From JALYRV01 sp040902895 (GTDB lineage Bacteria > Acidobacteriota > Vicinamibacteria > Vicinamibacterales > SCN-69-37), in the NCBI GenBank assembly GCA_040902895.1, contig JBBDWL010000117.1, forward strand, positions 18,484 through 82,483: a DNA stretch of 64,000 nucleotides, written 5' to 3'. The notes under the pieces are model-generated. The model did no database searches and was not told the origin of the DNA. It saw only the letters and a program-made list of their open reading frames with translations. Within the stretch, counting starts at the first letter, position 1; every line of letters begins with the position of its first letter. This document shows, in pieces, positions 58,599 through 64,000 of this stretch. Made by a program: the position numbers and the translations under genes.

Positions 58599-59328
58599 CT
58601 GGACACCACCACCATGCGCCCGGCGAAAGCGGAGCGCAGTAGCGAGACGAGCCGCCGCCCGCAGTCGAGACCGGGATCGAGCGCCGGGTCATAGATCGTT
58701 AGCTGGAGGCCGATCGCCTTGGGACTCGCCACGAGCGGAACGAGTAGCGCCGCGAGCTGTTCGATGTCGGGTCCACCGGGCTCCGGCGAGTCCACGGCGA
58801 TCATTATCTCGGGCGACAGCACGTCGGCATCGACATGGATCCAGAAGCCATCCACCCCCGGCGCCGCGACGCGCGCGAGCATCTGCGCGGCAAGCGCGCC
58901 AAGTCCCTCGGCATCGAGTGGCATCGGGAGGCGGGCGTCGCGAAATCCGCGTGCGCGTCAATGTATGCGAGTCCGACACGGTGCTTGCCTGCGCGGCGCG
59001 CGCCGAGGAGACTGCCGAGGACGTTGCTGCAGTCGCCACCGATCACGATGGGGAAGCCGCCTTCGGAAAGCACCATCGCCACACGCTCGGCGAGCAAGTA
59101 CGAGTACCGCACAACCTCAGGCTCGTTGCGCACGCCCCCGGGCCGGCGGATGAAGTCGCGGTAAGGCTCGGGAAGCACGTCGCCCGCGTCGCGGGCGACG
59201 AGTGCGTCGCCGAGCCCCAGCTGTCGCAGCGTGGCCGGCGCTCGGTCGACATGACGGATGGTGCCGTCGGCGTATGGCTTGATGCCGATGCTGCTGGCCG
59301 CGCCGATCAAGGTCAAGTGTCGATTCAT
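58595..59328 (-). pseudogene. Arginase/agmatinase-family gene, internally deleted and frameshifted
   Basis: The N-terminal part (59328 to ~58935) reads MNRHLTLIGAASSIGIKPYA to VIGGDCSNVLGSLLG and AYIDAHADFATP, with the GGDxS and DAHAD manganese motifs. The C-terminal part (~58940 to 58595) is in another frame and reads GVDGFWIHVDADVLSPE to the stop. Family members have about 100 residues between DAHAD and the D-x-D motif; here only about 40 remain. So roughly 55-60 codons are lost and the frame is shifted. An active enzyme is unlikely. The downstream ABM gene overlaps its stop. Confidence 0.83.
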
Positions 59329-59425
59329 GTGTTCAAGACGACGACGCTACCATAATCGCCTCTCTCCGCCCCCGCACGCACCTCGTTGCAACCAAATCGA
59401 GTGGTCTTTCATCTAAGCAGTGTCG

Positions 59426-61912
59426 ATGCAAGGCATCCTGTCCCTCTTCGAAACCCTGGTGCGCGATCTACGGTATGCCGTGCGAACGTTGCGGCGCGAC
59501 GCCGCGCTGACGACGTTCGCGATTCTGATCATGGGGGTCGGTGTCGGCGCCAGCACCACCGTCTTCAGCGTCATCAATGCGATGTGGCTTCGGCCGCTGC
59601 CGTTCGACGACCCGGCGCGACTGGTCTGGATCGCGAACGGACCGTCCGAGAGCCTGTCGAGGCAGCAGGTTCAGGTCGGACATGTCGTCGATCTGCGGGA
59701 ACAGAGCCGATCGCTGGCCGGCCTCGCCGGGTTTTCGTCGTTCTACGGCGTCGGCGACATCCGGTTGACCGGCGCCGGCGAACCCGAGCGCGTCACCGGC
59801 GTACCCGTAACGTGTGGCTTCTTTCCCTTGCTGGGCGTACGTCCCTGGCTCGGGCGAGACTTTACCGCAGAGGAATGTCGATGGGGCGCACCGCGAACAG
59901 CCCTCCTGAGCCACGCGTTCTGGCAGCGCCGCCTGGGCGCAAAGGCCGACGTCATCGGCAGCTCGATCATGCTCCAAGGCGCGGTAGGCGCCCTTGAAGT
60001 GTTGCAGCAACCCACGACGGTCGTCGGCGTGCTGCCGCCGTCGTTCGACTTCAGCGGTACGTTTTCGCCGGGACGACCTGCAGATTTGTTCCTTCCCTTT
60101 CCGCTCAGTCCTGAAACGAATCGGCGGGGGAACACTCTTGCCCTGATCGGAAGATTGAAACCGGGGATCGGTCTGACGACCGCCGCCGTCGAAACGGCAA
60201 CGGTTGTCGATCGCATCAGCCGGACGGCACCCGACGTCGAGCCCGGTCGGCGCCGAAACGCCTTCCGTCCGAACCTCAGTCCGCTGCAGGACCGCATCAG
60301 CGGCCGGTTTCACGGCACGCTTGCGGTGCTGGCGGCCGCGGTCGGGTTCCTGATGCTGCTGGTCTCGGCGAACATCTCGAGCCTGCTGCTGGCGCGGGCG
60401 TCGGCCCGGCACAAGGAAATGGCGCTGCGAATGGCGCTCGGCGCCGGACGCGGGCGCCTGGTGCGTCAGCTGCTCGTCGAAAGCCTGGCGCTTTCCTGCA
60501 GCGGCGCGGCCCTGGGACTGGCGCTGGCGTTCGCCGGCACGCGCGTGATCGCGCATCTCGATGGCGCCAGCATTCCACTCCTCCATGATGTCCGTGTGGA
60601 CGGGCTGTCGATGCTCTTCATCGCGTCCGTGGCCATGCTCACAGGGGTTGGCTTCGGCGTGCTGCCGGCGTTTCAAGCGTCGGGATCCGCGCCGCAGGAC
60701 GCGTTGAGGGACGCCGGTCGAGGCGCGTCACGCGGAGGCGGCTGGATCCGCCGCGTGATCGTCGTCACGGAAATCGCGCTGGTTTGCGTCCTCCTGACCG
60801 GCGCCGGCTTGCTCGTGCGGAGTCTCAGCCGCGTCCTTGACGTCGATCCAGGATTCACATCGGAGAACGTGATCTCGCTGCGCGTGGACCCGTCACGTCT
60901 GGAGCATCCGACGCTCGAGACGCGGAACGCCTATTTCGAGACGCTCCTTCAATACGTGCGCTCGGTGCCCGGCGTCGAAACCGTTGGCCTGACAGACGCG
61001 CTGCCGCTCGGCGACAACTTCGGGTGGCGGGGATGGACCCTCGCGGCCAAAGAACGCTACTCCGATCCTGACGGGCGCACGAACGCGCTCGTTCGCATGA
61101 TCGACGATCAATATTTCTCCGCGATGCGCATCGCCCTGAAAGCCGGGCGCGGCTTCACCTCCGACGATCACTCCTCGTCCGAATGGGTCGTCGTCATCAA
61201 CGAGGCGCTGGCGCGCACGTTGTGGCCGGACGCGGATCCACTGGGCCGCGTGCTCCGCGCGTCCGGCAAAGACTATCGCGTCGTCGGCGTGGTGAATGAC
61301 GTGCGCTATTTCGCGCTCGAACGCGACACCGGCCAGGAAATGTACATGCTCCTCAGACAGACCGGCGACTATCAGACCGTCGATCTCGTCGTCAGGAGCG
61401 CGGTTCCTCCAGCCAGCCTGATCCCCGGTATACGAGCGGCGCTGAAGCGTGCCGATCCCGGGCTGCCGGCCGTCGAGTTCCGAACGATGGAGCAACTCGT
61501 GGATCGGTCGGTGTTCACCAGACGGATCATCGTGCAGTTAATCGCGGGATTCGCCGGCTTTGGGCTGATCCTGGCGTCGCTGGGGCTGTACGCCGTCATC
61601 TCGTACTCGGTGAGCCAGCGAACGCGGGAAATCGGCGTCCGCATGGCACTCGGCGCCGCACCATTGGCCATGCAACGTCAGATTCTGACGCAGACAATGA
61701 CGCTCGCGGCGATCGGCCTGGCCATCGGCCTTCCCGCTGCATGGTTCGCTGCGAAAGCGATTCAGAGCCTGCTCTTCGGTGTCGTCTCGTCGGACCCGGC
61801 GACGTTCGGAGGTGTCGTCGCGGTCGTCGCGATTGTCGCCGGGCTTGCCGGCTATGTGCCGGCGAGGCGAGCGTCGCGCATCGATCCCGTGCTGGCTCTG
61901 CGAGCGGAATGA
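59426..61912 (+). CDS. ADOP-type ABC permease
   Basis: An ~828-residue duplicated MacB/FtsX permease. It begins LVRDLRYAVRTLRRDAALTTFAILIMGVGVG. The first bundle is near LMLLVSANISSLLLARASARHKEMALRMALG. The second module starts near VIVVTEIALVCVLLTGAGLLV and ends QRTREIGVRMALGAAPLAMQRQILTQ, PARRASRIDPVLALRAE. The start is ATG 59426 (a GTG 6 nt upstream is possible). It is the likely source of the relic at 54940-55017. It is convergent with the aminotransferase gene (14 nt apart). No ATPase is nearby. Confidence 0.92.
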   Translation: MQGILSLFETLVRDLRYAVRTLRRDAALTTFAILIMGVGVGASTTVFSVINAMWLRPLPFDDPARLVWIANGPSESLSRQQVQVGHVVDLREQSRSLAGLAGFSSFYGVGDIRLTGAGEPERVTGVPVTCGFFPLLGVRPWLGRDFTAEECRWGAPRTALLSHAFWQRRLGAKADVIGSSIMLQGAVGALEVLQQPTTVVGVLPPSFDFSGTFSPGRPADLFLPFPLSPETNRRGNTLALIGRLKPGIGLTTAAVETATVVDRISRTAPDVEPGRRRNAFRPNLSPLQDRISGRFHGTLAVLAAAVGFLMLLVSANISSLLLARASARHKEMALRMALGAGRGRLVRQLLVESLALSCSGAALGLALAFAGTRVIAHLDGASIPLLHDVRVDGLSMLFIASVAMLTGVGFGVLPAFQASGSAPQDALRDAGRGASRGGGWIRRVIVVTEIALVCVLLTGAGLLVRSLSRVLDVDPGFTSENVISLRVDPSRLEHPTLETRNAYFETLLQYVRSVPGVETVGLTDALPLGDNFGWRGWTLAAKERYSDPDGRTNALVRMIDDQYFSAMRIALKAGRGFTSDDHSSSEWVVVINEALARTLWPDADPLGRVLRASGKDYRVVGVVNDVRYFALERDTGQEMYMLLRQTGDYQTVDLVVRSAVPPASLIPGIRAALKRADPGLPAVEFRTMEQLVDRSVFTRRIIVQLIAGFAGFGLILASLGLYAVISYSVSQRTREIGVRMALGAAPLAMQRQILTQTMTLAAIGLAIGLPAAWFAAKAIQSLLFGVVSSDPATFGGVVAVVAIVAGLAGYVPARRASRIDPVLALRAE

Positions 61913-61926
61913 GCGAGTCCGCCTGT

Positions 61927-63111
61927 TCAGCGCACGCGGTGCAACGCTGGGCCAGTCCCCTTGCCGAGGACCTTCTGGAAGACTTCGACCGCCTTGCGCA
62001 TCTCGGCCATCGTTCCGACCGAGATGCGGCTGTGGGTCTTTTCCATCGGCCGGAAGTCGCGGCCGACCGCCACGCCAAGCGTGCGGCATGCGTCGCGGAA
62101 CTCGCGGGCGGGCCGCCCGAGGTTCACGAAGATATGGTTCGTGTGACAGTCGGATGCCTCGTATCCCATCCGCTTGAATGCCTGCAGCGTGAAGTCGCGC
62201 ACGCGTGCGTTCTCCTGGCGGTCCTCGTTCATGTGCGCCGTGTCCCTGAGCGACGTGATGCCGGCCGCCGCCGACAGCGTGTTCACGCTGCCCAGGCTCC
62301 ACGCCTGCGAGACCGCACGCACCGTTGCCGGCTGACCGATGCCGTATCCGAGACGTAAACCGGCCATGCCGTGCGCCTTCGAAAACGTGCGCGCCACGAA
62401 CACGCCAGGCAGCTCCTGCGTGAGCGGGATGGCGGTCTTGACGCCGGAGTCGTACGTGTAGTCGATGTAGGCCTCGTCGATCAGGATTGCGGTGTCCGGC
62501 GATTCCTGTTTGACACGCCGCACGAACCGGTCGACGTTCGCAAACGTGTGCGCCGTCGCGGTCGGGTTGTTCGGGTTGCAGACGAACACGAGGCCGGCAC
62601 CCCTGGCGGCATCGGCCATGCCGTTCAAGTCGAGCCTGAGGTCGCGATCGACAGGTATCGCCTTGATCGCCGCACCGATTCGCCGCGCGGCGCCTTCGGG
62701 CGCCGCGTACGACGGCGACGCTGTGACGAGCGGCTTGCTCGCGGAGCAGAATGCCCGCACGCCCGCTTCGAGGATCGCGCCCGAACCTGTGCTGATGATG
62801 ACGCGGTCGTCGTCGAGACCAGAGTGCGCTGCGATGGTCCTGGTGAGTTCACGAACGTAGTCCGGCGGATAGCCACGCCCGACCCGTGCGGAGATTGCGC
62901 GGTGCAGCGCGTCGATACTGGACTGCCCGGGACCGCGCGCGTTCTCGTTCGAGTCGATGTGGATGACGCCATCGGCGGGCGGCTGCAGCGCCTGGACAGC
63001 CTGGCTCTCGAACGCCCACGCCTCGCGGCCTCGGCCGATGACAAATGCCGAGGAGAGGCCGGCGCCGCCAAGCCCCACGGTGCGCACGAAACTGCGACGC
63101 GACAGCGACAT
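61927..63111 (-). CDS. Tat-exported HisC-like aminotransferase (class I/II, PLP)
   Basis: A 394-residue fold-type I PLP enzyme resembling histidinol-phosphate aminotransferase: IHIDSNENARGPG, VGRGYPPDYV, VFVCNPNNPTATAH, ILIDEAYIDYTY and the PLP lysine in ARTFSKAHGMAGLRLGYG (Lys245). A Tat signal (LSRRSFVRTVGLGGAGLSSAFVIG) directs it out of the cytoplasm, unusual for a HisC homologue. That argues for a periplasmic or secondary-metabolite substrate rather than histidine synthesis, and no other his genes are near. Confidence 0.88.
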   Translation of the reverse strand: MSLSRRSFVRTVGLGGAGLSSAFVIGRGREAWAFESQAVQALQPPADGVIHIDSNENARGPGQSSIDALHRAISARVGRGYPPDYVRELTRTIAAHSGLDDDRVIISTGSGAILEAGVRAFCSASKPLVTASPSYAAPEGAARRIGAAIKAIPVDRDLRLDLNGMADAARGAGLVFVCNPNNPTATAHTFANVDRFVRRVKQESPDTAILIDEAYIDYTYDSGVKTAIPLTQELPGVFVARTFSKAHGMAGLRLGYGIGQPATVRAVSQAWSLGSVNTLSAAAGITSLRDTAHMNEDRQENARVRDFTLQAFKRMGYEASDCHTNHIFVNLGRPAREFRDACRTLGVAVGRDFRPMEKTHSRISVGTMAEMRKAVEVFQKVLGKGTGPALHRVR

Positions 63112-63183
63112 TCAGGCCTCCCGCGTTGATGCTCCGGGCAGTATACGCCCGCGGTCCTTCCCGAGCCATTCACGACCGGGCCA

Positions 63184-63291
63184 ATGCGCGCGCTGCCGAT
63201 TCTGCTGCTTTTCGGCGCGATGTTCTATTGGCTGTGGAGGGTCCGCGGTCGGCGCGACGCTTTAGGCAGCGCGTGGGGAGCGTCGCGATAA
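63184..63291 (+). CDS. Candidate 35-residue single-pass membrane microprotein
   Basis: An ATG-to-TAA frame reading MRALPILLLFGAMFYWLW then RVRGRRDALGSAWGASR: one hydrophobic helix followed by a basic tail, the normal topology for small inner-membrane proteins. It lies between the divergent aminotransferase start and the convergent DUF6223-like stop. The ribosome-binding site is weak (GACCGGG). Coding status is unproven. Confidence 0.4.
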   Translation: MRALPILLLFGAMFYWLWRVRGRRDALGSAWGASR

Positions 63292-63311
63292 GGTAAGCCT
63301 TCTTCAGCCGG

Positions 63312-63725
63312 TCAGCGCGTCAGTGTTGCGCGAGAGCGGACCAGGGCCAGCCCACCGAGGACCATGCTTATCAACCCCACCGCGATGGCCACGATAGCTC
63401 CGGCTAGTCCGTTGCCAGTGCCGAAACCGCCGGCGGAGTTGGCCGCATGCAGCCCGCCGACGACTACGCTGATCAGGCCCGCGACCCCGGCCGCCATGGC
63501 CGCGCGCCGCCAGTTGCTGGTGCCGATACGACCGGCGGAGCGGGTCAGAGCCAGCCCACCGAGGACCAGGCCGATCAGCCCCACCACCGCGGCGACACTG
63601 GGCACGACTCGCCCTGAGCCGATGCCGGTACCACCGGCGGCGCTCGCCGGAGTCGCCATGAGCAGGCACACGCCGGTCATGACCAACGTTCCTGCACGCG
63701 CCCGCAGGCGCCCTGATCGTGACAT
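63312..63725 (-). CDS. Small exported/membrane protein, DUF6223-like paralogue
   Basis: A 137-residue paralogue of the protein at 55824-56276. The signal is TLVMTGVCLLMATPASAAGG. Three Gly/Ala-rich helices follow (VVPSVAAVVGLIGLVLGGLAL, AGVAGLISVVVGGLHAANSA, GAIVAIAVGLISMVLGGLALVRSR). The SAGRIG motif is shared with the paralogue. DNA downstream of the present stop still matches the paralogue's last codons, indicating a small frameshift that shortened the C-terminus. AAGGAG precedes the ATG. Function unknown. Confidence 0.72.
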   Translation of the reverse strand: MSRSGRLRARAGTLVMTGVCLLMATPASAAGGTGIGSGRVVPSVAAVVGLIGLVLGGLALTRSAGRIGTSNWRRAAMAAGVAGLISVVVGGLHAANSAGGFGTGNGLAGAIVAIAVGLISMVLGGLALVRSRATLTR

Positions 63726-63917
63726 GCAAACTCCTTCTGGCTAGTGCTGCTAGCTGATTCTTCGTACGTCTATGACTGACGCAACCGATGTCTGGATCCC
63801 GGAGGTTCAGGGGACACCATGCGGTTAGCACGAGTCGGCACGAAATTCGCGGCACTCTGGCCGGCCAGAGTAATGAGAACGGCATGCCAAAGTAGCAGTG
63901 GCCGTCCCGTCATGACG
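63726..63917. other. Intergenic stretch, nothing recognisable
   Basis: About 190 bp between the small membrane protein start and the barrel protein stop. No gene, long repeat or clear promoter is visible. Confidence 0.5.
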
Positions 63918-64000
63918 TTAGAACTTCAGTGTGACCGCGGCGCCGCGACGTCCACGGCCGAACAGTGGCGAAACGCTGAATCTGTTTTCGCCTGGGGTCT
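63918..64000 (-). CDS. C-terminal fragment of an outer-membrane beta-barrel protein (TonB-dependent-receptor-like)
   Basis: The last 26 codons of a gene running off the right edge read TPGENRFSVSPLFGRGRRG then AAVTLKF and stop. Alternating residues and a terminal Phe are the BAM recognition signature of outer-membrane barrels. The ending suits the large carboxypeptidase-regulatory/TonB-receptor family common in Acidobacteriota, but the fragment is too short to name the family. Confidence 0.5.
   Translation of the reverse strand, partial: TPGENRFSVSPLFGRGRRGAAVTLKF

Overview
The window is GC-rich DNA from a Gram-negative bacterium. It most resembles an uncultured or draft-assembled Acidobacteriota genome, probably of the Vicinamibacteria type. 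The evidence is four ADOP-type duplicated MacB/FtsX permeases (one paired with PadR), an ECF-sigma plus TPR-kinase pair, a TolB-propeller/amidohydrolase fusion, Tat-exported Gfo/Idh/MocA and GMC oxidoreductases, and an outer-membrane-barrel C-terminus at the right edge. This placement is inferred from gene content, because no rRNA is present. The sequence has one 100-N assembly gap (5549-5648).

Layout. 1-5.5 kb is housekeeping: rsmI (partial), a DUF885 peptidase, an FmdB zinc ribbon, galU, serS, tRNA-Ser(UGA), a DUF1801 protein and a YfiT-like protein. 5.7-10.6 kb holds two tandem CNNM/CBS proteins, an ADOP permease and tRNA-Ser(GCU). 10.7-13.7 kb is a Ser/Thr kinase-TPR protein with its ECF-like sigma factor. 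13.8-19.8 kb has a DinB protein, an arsenic-methylation locus (arsR, a secreted glycine-zipper protein, arsM, arsC) with three matching operators, a phospholipase D, gltX and a KGG protein. 19.8-23.5 kb has alkA, a complete group II intron, and an apparently internally deleted kinase whose start codon lies 6 nt past the intron. 23.5-32.9 kb is a co-directional run: propeller-amidohydrolase, GH127 (frameshifted), transglutaminase, ABC ATPase and ABC permease. 32.8-37.8 kb has a VWA-like secreted protein and a padR-ADOP pair.

37.8-50.4 kb looks like a sugar-oxidation region. A TIM-barrel isomerase, an MFS permease and an M55 peptidase run rightward. Leftward runs a tightly overlapped operon of GMC dehydrogenase, its small subunit, a membrane spermidine-synthase-like protein, cytochrome c and Gfo/Idh, followed by a TIM-barrel isomerase. 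Divergent to it are a Tat-exported Gfo/Idh and a DUF1080 (3-keto-glycoside hydrolase-like) protein. The set suggests 3-keto-sugar chemistry.

50.4-64 kb has an ADOP permease, a lipid kinase, a phosphoesterase and tRNA-Gln(CUG). After these comes a looser accessory stretch with a relic ADOP 3' end, a VOC protein, two paralogous small membrane proteins, an ECF41-type sigma factor with a matching promoter, a DUF1772 protein, two 28-bp palindromes, a broken arginase, another ADOP permease, a Tat-exported HisC-like aminotransferase and the partial barrel protein.

The most unusual observations are: (1) a ~63-nt two-hairpin repeat inserted in the same reading frame in two unrelated membrane-protein genes (31088-31150 and 43998-44060); (2) the group II intron sitting between a kinase's leader and its start codon; (3) a perfect hairpin sequestering the padR ribosome-binding site; (4) paired long palindromes at 57948-58022; and (5) a perfect 23-bp stem at 40863-40919.
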